Shown here piece by piece: positions 15,542-21,988 of a stretch of 45,467 nt of DNA; positions within the stretch are counted from its first letter, which is position 1; every line of letters begins with the position of its first letter. A program made the position numbers and the translations under genes. The notes below the pieces were generated by a model. It was not told the DNA's origin, did not search any database, and worked only from the letters and a program-made list of their open reading frames with translations. Origin of the DNA: Candidatus Humimicrobium oleiphilum (GTDB lineage: Bacteria; Actinomycetota; Humimicrobiia; Humimicrobiales; Humimicrobiaceae). Location: positions 1 through 45,467 of the forward strand of contig DBPS01000004.1 of the NCBI GenBank assembly GCA_002304935.1. The letters run 5' to 3'.

Positions 15542-15871
15542 ATGTCTGCAATAAAAACCATAACCGCAGAGCAGTTGCTGGAAAAAATCAATAAAAATGA
15601 AAAATTCAAGCTTGTTGATGTATTACTTCCATCATCTTATAAAAAATGGCATATACCTTCTTCAATAAATATACAGATTGATGATATTGAAAAGAAAGCT
15701 TCAGAATATCTGGATTTAAAGGATGAAATAGTCGTTTATTGTGCAAGTTCTGAATGTCAGTCCTCGACCATAGCCGCAAGAAAACTAACCGAACTTGGAT
15801 ATACCGATGTTACGGATTATAAAGGTGGCAAAAGAGAGTGGGATGAAAAGAATTTTCCAAAAGAATATTAA
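15542..15871 (+). CDS. Single-domain rhodanese-like sulfurtransferase
   Basis: The 109-residue protein is a single rhodanese domain: an opening aspartate in KLVDVLLPSSYKKWHIPSSI, the strand EIVVYCASSECQSS with Cys67 at the persulfide-forming position, and the closing DYKGGKREWDEKNFP. The active loop also contains a second cysteine, Cys72. It would carry sulfane sulfur as a persulfide in the cytoplasm. A strong AGGAGA ribosome binding site lies before ATG. It follows the LacI-family gene by 39 bases. It converges on the sulfur operon (TusA, DsrE-like, HdrD-like) with only 25 bases between stops. That suggests a shared sulfur-handling role even though the strands differ. Confidence 0.9.
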   Translation: MSAIKTITAEQLLEKINKNEKFKLVDVLLPSSYKKWHIPSSINIQIDDIEKKASEYLDLKDEIVVYCASSECQSSTIAARKLTELGYTDVTDYKGGKREWDEKNFPKEY

Positions 15872-15896
15872 AAATAGTATAAATAATCACAAACAA

Positions 15897-17162
15897 TCAT
15901 ACCTTGAGATTTTCAGCGACAAATTCCATCATTGATTTTACTTTAATATCCATTCCATATTTTTCGTTTAAAGAATCAAGCTGCAATCTGCAGTTTTCGC
16001 AGGGACTTATTATGATTCTTGCCTCTGTTTCTTTTATCTGATTTGCTTTGATTTCTCCTGTTTTTATGCGGAACTCATCCATTTCAGGTATTGCAACCAG
16101 TCCTCCACCTCCGCCACAGCACCATGATTTTGTTCTATTGGGAGTAAGTTCCCTGAAATTATCAGTTATTGCATTAATAACATATCTAGGTTCCTCAAAA
16201 AAACCTCCGTTTCTGCCAACCTGGCATGGATCGTGATATGTGACTATTTCTGATGAAGGATTTTTATTTACTTCTATAAGACCATCTTTAATATACCTTG
16301 AAATCGAATCAATAAGAGCCGAAACTTTAAAAGGAGGTTTTTGCCCTGTCCAGGCTTCATAAAAGAAATTCATTACTCTATATGCATGTCCGCATTCAGT
16401 TATTATTACTTCTTTTACATTCAATCTTTTTGCTTCACTTACTATTCTGTCAGCAATGGTCTTTGCCTTTTGGGAATCGCCAAGAAAATATCCGTAATTA
16501 GCTGCTTCGAACATTGAAAGTGTCCAGTTTATTTTTGCTTTGTCAAATATGATAGCAGCAGGCAGAATGCTGTGCATGCCTGAAAGCGCAACATAAAGGA
16601 CATCTGCATTTTTTTTGTCGATAGGAATCTGTGCATTTTTATCTTTTATTTTTTCTCTTATCTCCGGTTCGGATTCTTTTAACATTGTGACGAATATATC
16701 TTTAAAAAGCTCAATATTCTCACCCTTCATAATGGCTGCATCTGACAACTCCCTGAGTATCTGATTTTCCATCCCTGCTGATAAAAGTATGGCTTTTGCT
16801 ACAGAGAGTATGTGAAGGGTATCTATGCTAAAGGGACAGTAATACATACATCTTCTGCAACCTGTACATGCATAGGTTACCTGATAAAGTTCACTTAACA
16901 GGAATTCATCGTCAATGTCTTTTGCCTCATAGATTTTGGGAAATAATTTCCCAAGAACAGAAAAATATTTTTTATAAAGCCTTCTTATCAGTTCTGCCCT
17001 GTATGCAGGAATATATTTTGGATCTCTGGTAACTTTATATTGATGGCATGCATCCCTGCAGATTGCACATCTTGCGCAAACATCAAGATAATAAAGAAGC
17101 TGCTTGTTGACTTTGTTTTTTAAGGTTTGAATCATTAATTCTTTTTTTTCAATATCAAGCAT
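15897..17162 (-). CDS. HdrD/TmcB/DsrK-like iron-sulfur oxidoreductase subunit
   Basis: The 421-residue protein has two N-terminal 4Fe-4S motifs: Cys29, 32, 35, 39 and Cys99, 102, 105, 109 (in ACTGCRRCMYYCP). The C-terminal half corresponds to two CCG-type domains. The second is intact, with HDPCQVGR and SWCCGGGGG. The first is degenerate: SGMHSIL stands where the early cysteine would be, and only TECGHAY remains. This is the pattern of HdrD, DsrK and TmcB, which move electrons to a disulfide or sulfur substrate. The start shares one base with the stop of the upstream cytochrome b-like gene (TAATG). The pair resembles a membrane HdrDE/DsrMK-type module. The natural substrate is unknown. Confidence 0.88.
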   Translation of the reverse strand: MLDIEKKELMIQTLKNKVNKQLLYYLDVCARCAICRDACHQYKVTRDPKYIPAYRAELIRRLYKKYFSVLGKLFPKIYEAKDIDDEFLLSELYQVTYACTGCRRCMYYCPFSIDTLHILSVAKAILLSAGMENQILRELSDAAIMKGENIELFKDIFVTMLKESEPEIREKIKDKNAQIPIDKKNADVLYVALSGMHSILPAAIIFDKAKINWTLSMFEAANYGYFLGDSQKAKTIADRIVSEAKRLNVKEVIITECGHAYRVMNFFYEAWTGQKPPFKVSALIDSISRYIKDGLIEVNKNPSSEIVTYHDPCQVGRNGGFFEEPRYVINAITDNFRELTPNRTKSWCCGGGGGLVAIPEMDEFRIKTGEIKANQIKETEARIIISPCENCRLQLDSLNEKYGMDIKVKSMMEFVAENLKV

Positions 17163-17884
17163 TATTCACTCCTGACCTTGTTGGCAAAAAAAGTACCGAT
17201 TAAATGAACAAGTTTACTGAACGGGAAATAAATTACAAACAGGTTTACAAACAGAACATGCCATGAAAGAACCCATCTGGTCTGACTTTGTGCAAGAGCT
17301 TCATTGAATGCAGGTTTAAATCTCATAATGCTTTGAAAATATTCCCTGTAATCCTCAGTGTGTACCGCTCCAAAAAACCGCATATGGTCCCCAAGTCCGA
17401 CTATTCCGGCCAGAAGGATTATCAGTATGAAATCTTCAGGAACAGAAATATCTTTATATGGTGAAGCAAATCTTCTGAAGAGGTAATATCCGAGTGCAAT
17501 AAGCATTATTATACCCATTGTCCCCCCGCCTACCGCTCCAAGGGTATTCAGATTATCCTGACCTATTACATTTGAAACAAAAGTAAATTCTCTTACCAGC
17601 CTGAAGTGTCCGAAAAGAGCTACAAATAAAGCTGCATGAAAAAGCATTGCAAAAACCCACATCCATCTGTCTACTTCAAGCGTCTGGGGGAATATGAAAG
17701 AATCCCTGATGATTCTGAAAAATCTTACGAATCCGTTTCTGGGTTTGGGATAAATTCCAAGATTTATTTTCATTCTGGGACTTTTTGCCCAGACAATAAT
17801 TTTGAATGTCATACCGGCAACAAAAACAATTACTGCCACATATACAAGAATGGCTACAATAAAAGAAAAAGGATCCATATTCAT
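17162..17884 (-). CDS. NarI/DsrM/TmcC-like membrane cytochrome b subunit
   Basis: The 240-residue protein has about five hydrophobic segments, at roughly 8-32, 76-100, 118-136, 150-166 and 206-230. Histidines in or near them (His83, His93, His167, His175, His209, His227) could bind heme b, as in NarI, DsrM and HdrE. It should pass electrons between the quinone pool and the iron-sulfur partner encoded immediately downstream, with which it shares a TAATG stop/start. It lies 69 bases after tusA in the sulfur operon. Direction of electron flow cannot be inferred. A GGAA motif seven bases before ATG may serve as ribosome binding site. Confidence 0.85.
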   Translation of the reverse strand: MNMDPFSFIVAILVYVAVIVFVAGMTFKIIVWAKSPRMKINLGIYPKPRNGFVRFFRIIRDSFIFPQTLEVDRWMWVFAMLFHAALFVALFGHFRLVREFTFVSNVIGQDNLNTLGAVGGGTMGIIMLIALGYYLFRRFASPYKDISVPEDFILIILLAGIVGLGDHMRFFGAVHTEDYREYFQSIMRFKPAFNEALAQSQTRWVLSWHVLFVNLFVIYFPFSKLVHLIGTFFANKVRSE

Positions 17885-17953
17885 TTCAAAATTCCTTTAA
17901 TTTTAAGATTAACTATAAAATTACTGATAAACCAGTATTATATATTCTATAAT

Positions 17954-18196
17954 TTATTTCAGTCTCTTAATATAGAAAATTAAATCTTTTTCTACTTTTT
18001 CTGTTTTAAGCACTTCATTTCCTGTACTTTTTGCCCATGAAGGAATATCTGCCAGGCTTCCCGGATCTGTTGCCACAGCTTTTATGATTCCCCCGACAGG
18101 TACTTTTGTTATATTCTGGCTGACTCTGACCATTGGCAGCGGACAAAGAAGGCCTTTCAGGTCAAGCTCCATATCTGCTTTTATTTCTTCTGTCAT
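17954..18196 (-). CDS. TusA/SirA-family sulfur carrier protein
   Basis: The 80-residue protein is a complete TusA-like domain, with the signature LDLKGLLCPLPMVRV and the CPxP motif at 18-21. Cys18 would carry a persulfide. The typical GGIIKAVATDPGSLADIPSWA segment follows. A strong AAGGAG ribosome binding site is eight bases before ATG. TusA-like proteins pass sulfur to partners in tRNA thiolation, molybdenum cofactor synthesis or dissimilatory sulfur pathways. Here it lies between a DsrE-like gene and membrane/iron-sulfur redox genes, which favours a redox sulfur pathway over tRNA modification. Confidence 0.93.
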   Translation of the reverse strand: MTEEIKADMELDLKGLLCPLPMVRVSQNITKVPVGGIIKAVATDPGSLADIPSWAKSTGNEVLKTEKVEKDLIFYIKRLK

Positions 18197-18262
18197 AATC
18201 TTCTCCTTATTAATCGTATAATGGATATTTTTTATATATTAATGATAAATAAACAGTGAGCA

Positions 18263-18742
18263 CTAAATGAATAGGGTAATCTGTGACTCAAGAGCTTCGG
18301 AAATAAAAAATCCCACTCCCACGCTATCTTCTGCTTCATCGATAAAATCTTTTTTATCGATCTCCATGACATCCATGCTCATCTGGCATGGGTACATCCT
18401 GACCCCTAATTCCAATGCAAGATTCCTGGATTCAACAATAGACATTACGCCTTTGGAGGCCATCATTTTGTTGAACATCCATCTTCCCAGGCCATAAAAA
18501 TTAAACTTGCTGGGACCGGCTTTCCTGATATCGCCGCCATACATAAGTCCGACCATTCTTCCAAAAAATCCTTTGCCGGTTTTTACTGGTTTTTTGATTG
18601 CCCTCAGCCCCCAGAATGTAAAGAACATCGTAACATCCATATTGATTGCAGCTGCTCCGGAAGCAATAGAAAAAGCAGCTATAAGTTTGTCCATATCTCC
18701 GCTTAATACAACCATTGATAATTTCTTTTTTTTATCTTCCAT
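18263..18742 (-). CDS. DsrE/DsrF-like sulfur-relay family protein (DsrE2 type)
   Basis: The 159-residue protein has the DsrE/DsrF fold pattern. It starts with strand LSMVVLSGDMDKLIAAFSIA, continues with VTMFFTFWGLRAI, and has a C-terminal region LELGVRMYPCQMSMDVMEI with its only cysteine, Cys119, in the place of the persulfide-bearing cysteine. The long insertion between 52 and 95, rich in Gly, Met and Lys, is typical of the membrane-associated or DsrE2-like variants. It is probably the sulfur donor or acceptor of the TusA protein encoded next. A ribosome binding site AGGGGGA precedes ATG. It is the second gene of the ArsR-led operon. Confidence 0.88.
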   Translation of the reverse strand: MEDKKKKLSMVVLSGDMDKLIAAFSIASGAAAINMDVTMFFTFWGLRAIKKPVKTGKGFFGRMVGLMYGGDIRKAGPSKFNFYGLGRWMFNKMMASKGVMSIVESRNLALELGVRMYPCQMSMDVMEIDKKDFIDEAEDSVGVGFFISEALESQITLFI

Positions 18743-18802
18743 TATTTCCCCCTGTTAACTATTGGTACTGATTTTTTTATTAAAATACATTAAAAAACAA
18801 AA

Positions 18803-19135
18803 TTATCTTTTTGAGGAAGCTTCTTTAATTGTACGGGTTTTAAATTCAAGCACTTCTTCAAGGACTTCGCTCATAAGATCATATGCCTTCATGATCTTTG
18901 GATTGGAAATTGAATAATATGAGCTATTCCCCTGTTTTCTGAAATTAACAATACCTTTGTCTTTTAAAATAGACAGATGCTGTGAAATTGTTGCCTGGGA
19001 TATTCCGGTGTGATCAACCAGCTCATTAACATTTAACTCTTTATCTTTCAGGGCAAAGAGTATAGCCTGTCTCCTGGGATTTGATATTGTTTTGCATAAT
19101 TCAGAATGTAGCAGAAAGAATTCTTCATTATACAT
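18803..19135 (-). CDS. ArsR/SmtB-family transcriptional regulator
   Basis: The 110-residue protein is an ArsR-type winged helix: SELCKTISNPRRQAILFAL, then the recognition helix SQATISQHLSILKDKGIV and the wing FRKQGNSSYYSI. It has no metal-binding CxC or DxH pair of metalloregulators. Its only cysteine is Cys14 in the first helix, so it cannot form the intramolecular disulfide or polysulfide used by two-cysteine sulfur sensors such as BigR/SqrR. It heads a sulfur-trafficking operon and has a large palindrome 52 bases upstream, so it probably represses this operon. The signal is unknown. AAGGATG before ATG is a fair ribosome binding site. Confidence 0.92.
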   Translation of the reverse strand: MYNEEFFLLHSELCKTISNPRRQAILFALKDKELNVNELVDHTGISQATISQHLSILKDKGIVNFRKQGNSSYYSISNPKIMKAYDLMSEVLEEVLEFKTRTIKEASSKR

Positions 19136-19186
19136 AAGGGCATCCTTGATAATTTGTTTAATTAATTAAAAAATCAAAAATATAAT

Positions 19187-19216
19187 AATATTAGTATATT
19201 CTTATATTCTAATATT
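19187..19216. promoter_or_regulatory. Candidate ArsR operator of the sulfur operon
   Basis: AATATTAG (19187-19194) and CTAATATT (19209-19216) form perfect eight-base arms, extending to 11 of 12 matches (to TATA on the inner side) around a short AT-rich centre. The location 52 bases before the ArsR start and the AT-rich long dyad are typical of ArsR-family operators. Binding is inferred. Confidence 0.6.
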
Positions 19217-19419
19217 GCATTCCGGAAAGTCAAGAACTAATCCGAAAATATAAAACATAATAAATAGTAATTTTTATACGTTTTAACATTTGTAAGCATC
19301 AAATTAAAAATAATGATTTGGCTAAAAGCACATATTTTGGCTGAATAATATCAGGAAAGGATAAAAAAATTAAAATTAAAAATTTAAAATTAAGATTAAA
19401 GATAATTGTAGATTTATTA

Positions 19420-19707
19420 ATGTTAATTGCCGGAGTAATCAATGCAATAAGCGGACTATTGTTATTGCTGGGTGTGGTTGCAGGACCCGGAAGATATAAC
19501 GAAAGAATCCTATCGGTCACCGAACTAAGCAGTAAAGGAATTGCAAAACTAATTCATAATTATACCGGTATTATAATTATTTCACTTGTTTTCTTTCATC
19601 TTCTATTAAACTGGAAAACTATATTGTGTTATTTCAGAATGCTCTTTAAAAAATCAGGCAGAACAGGAAGTTTAATTTGTGAAAGCAATGATTCCGGAGA
19701 TAATTAA
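19420..19707 (+). CDS. DUF4405-like small membrane protein (N-terminus uncertain)
   Basis: From the first standard start the protein has 95 residues: two hydrophobic segments (about 1-22 and 50-66), with IHNY-like KLIHNYTGIIIIS and FFHLLLNWKTI between and after. This resembles DUF4405 proteins, small cytochrome b-like membrane proteins whose histidines may bind heme. The ATG at 19420 has no ribosome binding site and would cut into the first membrane helix. The frame stays open upstream to 19345. A GGAAAGG motif (19354-19360) is eight bases before ATT at 19369, which would add a basic stretch (KNLKLRLKIIVDLL) typical of the family's start. The true start may therefore be AUU at 19369. Function unknown. 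Confidence 0.65.
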   Translation: MLIAGVINAISGLLLLLGVVAGPGRYNERILSVTELSSKGIAKLIHNYTGIIIISLVFFHLLLNWKTILCYFRMLFKKSGRTGSLICESNDSGDN

Positions 19708-19844
19708 AATTAATTGATTTTTTTATGGAATTTATAAATTATCCATAAGTTATTAATTTTCAATTATCCTGGAAAAATATTACTATATTGTGAATTAAAT
19801 AATATTTGCTTCAACAATGTTTAGCTTAAAGTTCCTGTTTGCAG

Positions 19845-20450
19845 ATGGAAGAAAAAGATAAAAAGAATTTAAAAAAATATATCAGAGAGTTCAGGTTACA
19901 TCAGGATTCTGAAAGTTTTAAAAAAATATATGATTATTTTTTTGACAGAATTTACAGATATATATTTTTAAAAATTTACAATTCCCATGATGCCGAAGAG
20001 CTGGCAGGTGATGTAATGATTAAAATTTATAATAATCTTGCCAGAATAAGAGTTGACCCTGTAAGTTTTAATGCGTGGGTGTATAAAATTGCAGGTAATT
20101 GTGTTATTGATTTTTTCAGAAAAAACAAAAATACATTCAGGCAGAAATCTGTTGATGAAATGATGGAAAATAATGAGAATGTTTTTTCAGTCAGCGAAGA
20201 TTCCATATTAAATGAAAGCCAGTATTTAAAAAAAGAACTTGGATTCAAAAATGAGGAATTATTGCTGAGAATTAATGATCTTCCTGAAAATCAAAAGAAT
20301 ATAGTGCTTTTAAAATTTGTTGAAGATCTTGACTACCCTTCCATTGCATCAATACTTGGCAAAAAGGAAAATGCTCTGAGGGCTCTTTTATTCAGAGCTT
20401 TGCAAAATTTAAAAGGTAGCTTTAAAAAAAATATTAAAGAAAATGAATAG
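19845..20450 (+). CDS. ECF-type RNA polymerase sigma factor
   Basis: The protein has sigma-70 region 2 (KIYDYFFDRIYRYIFLKI through NAWVYKIAGNCVIDFFRK) and region 4 (LPENQKNIVLLKFVEDLDY then SIASILGKKENALRALLFRA). There are no regions 1 or 3, as in extracytoplasmic-function sigma factors. Length is 201 from the ATG chosen; a TTG two codons upstream is possible. Neither has a clear ribosome binding site. It would direct RNA polymerase to a stress or envelope regulon. Its end overlaps the start of the DUF5667 membrane protein by eight bases, the usual linkage between an ECF sigma and its anti-sigma or partner. Confidence 0.9.
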   Translation: MEEKDKKNLKKYIREFRLHQDSESFKKIYDYFFDRIYRYIFLKIYNSHDAEELAGDVMIKIYNNLARIRVDPVSFNAWVYKIAGNCVIDFFRKNKNTFRQKSVDEMMENNENVFSVSEDSILNESQYLKKELGFKNEELLLRINDLPENQKNIVLLKFVEDLDYPSIASILGKKENALRALLFRALQNLKGSFKKNIKENE

Positions 20451-21333
20451 TAGCAAAAACAAAAATGAACAAATCATAAAAAAAGTCCTTTCCCTTATGG
20501 ATAAAGGACATGATATGGCTTTCTGCCTGAAAAAATATCCCGGATATTCATCGCAGATAAAAGAACATTTTGACTTTCTTGATAATTTTGAAAATCTAAA
20601 AGGGATAAGACCTGACTTTTCCAGAAAGCAGGAATTATTTTCCAGAATATTAAAAGAAAATCAGGCTTCTGATGTTATTGCCGAAAATAACGAAATGAAA
20701 AATGCTGCAAAAGAAAAAACAAAAGTTTTATCCGGAAAAGAGCTTGTGCTACCTGAAAAAATCAGAAAAAATTATCTTAAACCTGTGCTTGCTTTTTGCC
20801 TTTCCTTTGTATTTGTGTTGTTTGCTTTTACCGGAACAGTTTTTGCTTCGGAAAAAACATTGCCGGGAGAAATACTTTATCCTGTAAAAATAACAGCAGA
20901 AAAAATGCAGGCATTGTTATACCCCAAAGCACAAAAAGGCAGGCTCTATTATGATTTTTTAAATAAAAGAATCAGTGAAGCTGACAGACTTATTGAAAAT
21001 GAAATAAATCCGGATGATGAGAATTTTATTTTCATTCTTGCCCAGATAGAAGAGCAGTATAATAACTGTAAAAGATACGGATATTTTATGGAAAATAATG
21101 ACTCCGATATACTCGAACAGATGAGACAGATACGAAGGCATGGCATGAAATATCAAAATGGCGCAGATAATACTTCGGACAGCCAGGAAACAAAAGAATA
21201 TAGCTCCGGTAATGAAACAGGAACAATGGATAGTACAGGAAATTGTATGGATGGATATGATAATCTTGGAAATGATAGGAACCAGAATAAAGAAACAAAT
21301 AAAAAAGGAACCGGAAATAATGGAAAAAAATGA
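20443..21333 (+). CDS. DUF5667 membrane protein, probable anti-sigma-type partner of the ECF factor
   Basis: The 296-residue protein has an N-terminal cytoplasmic region (1-110) and one membrane segment (about 112-135). The DUF5667 signature SEKTLPGEILYPVKITAEKM follows directly. The outer portion begins with a helical stretch to about 215, then a very low-complexity tail rich in Asn, Gly, Thr and Asp (about 235-296). The layout of sigma gene, then overlapping single-pass protein with DUF5667, recurs in bacterial genomes. The N-terminal half would hold the sigma factor at the membrane. No zinc-binding anti-sigma motif is seen, so the anti-sigma role is inferred from context. Confidence 0.8.
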   Translation: MNSSKNKNEQIIKKVLSLMDKGHDMAFCLKKYPGYSSQIKEHFDFLDNFENLKGIRPDFSRKQELFSRILKENQASDVIAENNEMKNAAKEKTKVLSGKELVLPEKIRKNYLKPVLAFCLSFVFVLFAFTGTVFASEKTLPGEILYPVKITAEKMQALLYPKAQKGRLYYDFLNKRISEADRLIENEINPDDENFIFILAQIEEQYNNCKRYGYFMENNDSDILEQMRQIRRHGMKYQNGADNTSDSQETKEYSSGNETGTMDSTGNCMDGYDNLGNDRNQNKETNKKGTGNNGKK

Positions 21334-21682
21334 TTTCGAAGAACTGGTTTTAAAAATAATAAAAGATATTCCGGAAAAATTCCGGGAACAGATGAAAAAT
21401 ATAGAGATACTGGTGGACTATGACAATACGACAACAGCATATGGCAAAGATAAAGATAATATCACCCTTGGCCTCTTCCAGGGAATTCCCAATACTGCCA
21501 AGCCGGGACACAATATAATTTTTCCAGACAAGATAACTATTTATAAGAAGTCGCTTGATGCAATAAGCAGAAATGATGATGAATTGAAAGCAAACCTGAA
21601 AACAGTCATTCTCCATGAAATAGGACATTACTTTGGTCTTAGTGAAGAACGATTAAAAGAACTTGACTGCTATTTTAAATAA
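21320..21682 (+). CDS. Small zincin-like metallopeptidase family protein (PF06262 type)
   Basis: The 120-residue protein has a clear zinc-protease motif, HEIGHYFGLSEERLKEL: His99, Glu100, His103 and Glu109, that is HExxHxxGxxE. The preceding strand (PGHNIIFPDKITIYKKSLD) matches the short metallopeptidase-like family found widely in actinobacteria and other phyla. The longer frame to 21158 would run out of frame through the DUF5667 gene; I chose the ATG at 21320, which starts MEKNDFEELV and has AAAGGAA before it. It overlaps the DUF5667 gene by 14 bases. Third gene of the sigma operon. It may process the partner protein, but family activity is not established. Confidence 0.85.
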   Translation: MEKNDFEELVLKIIKDIPEKFREQMKNIEILVDYDNTTTAYGKDKDNITLGLFQGIPNTAKPGHNIIFPDKITIYKKSLDAISRNDDELKANLKTVILHEIGHYFGLSEERLKELDCYFK

Positions 21683-21745
21683 GACCCTTTAAAACATCCT
21701 TTGAAAAAGCAAAGATATATTCAGTCATCCGAATAGAAAGAAATA

Positions 21746-21776
21746 TTGACAATTGTTATATAATTATAAATATAAT
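21746..21776 (+). promoter_or_regulatory. Candidate distal lon promoter
   Basis: Perfect TTGACA at 21746-21751 and perfect TATAAT at 21771-21776, spaced by 19 bases, lie about 215-240 bases upstream of the chosen lon start. The spacing is slightly long. An 11-bp palindrome starts ten bases beyond the -10, at or just past the expected transcription start. Confidence 0.5.
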
Positions 21777-21786
21777 TAACTAAAAT

Positions 21787-21829
21787 ATTTTTCACTTTAA
21801 GTGAAAAATTAATTTCTTAAAATAAGAAA
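21787..21829. promoter_or_regulatory. Two adjacent palindromes, candidate operators upstream of lon
   Basis: The first is a perfect 11-base inverted repeat around one central base (arms ATTTTTCACTT and AAGTGAAAAAT, 21787-21809). The second has seven-base arms TTTCTTA and TAAGAAA separated by AAA (21813-21829). They sit just downstream of the distal promoter and upstream of an extended -10 promoter. They do not match CIRCE or the HspR-type HAIR element as I know them. The binding protein is unknown. Confidence 0.55.
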
Positions 21830-21856
21830 ATTATTTTAGTTTTTTATTTATTTTTC

Positions 21857-21865
21857 TGATATAAT
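21857..21865 (+). promoter_or_regulatory. Extended -10 promoter of lon
   Basis: TGATATAAT is a perfect extended -10 (TGn then TATAAT). No good -35 is visible, which extended -10 promoters can tolerate. Transcription would start near 21872 and give a leader of about 115 bases before the chosen lon start. Confidence 0.5.
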
Positions 21866-21890
21866 AACTTTGTGCTGATAGAAACAGGCC

Positions 21891-21940
21891 TTGGCTTATA
21901 CTAAGCTAAAAGGAGTTTTCTAAAGTATTCTCCTGTTTTT
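21891..21940 (+). promoter_or_regulatory. lon leader with two hairpins
   Basis: TTGGCTTA (21891-21898) pairs with TAAGCTAA (21902-21909) around a TAC loop, with one G-U pair. Immediately after, AGGAG (21911-21915) pairs with CTCCT (21930-21934) and five T follow, resembling a weak intrinsic terminator. The AGGAG arm is also a Shine-Dalgarno-like sequence. The stretch could attenuate transcription or respond to temperature. The stems are short, so the second is tentative. Confidence 0.4.
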
Positions 21941-21988
21941 ATGAGTACATTAATTAAATTAATAAATTTAGATTTAGGAGTTGAAAAT

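Noticed and set aside
21158..21319. Longer N-terminus for the metallopeptidase, back to an ATG at 21158
   Set aside because: That region is the tail of the DUF5667 gene in another frame; the added residues do not look like the family, and the ATG at 21320 has a ribosome binding site.
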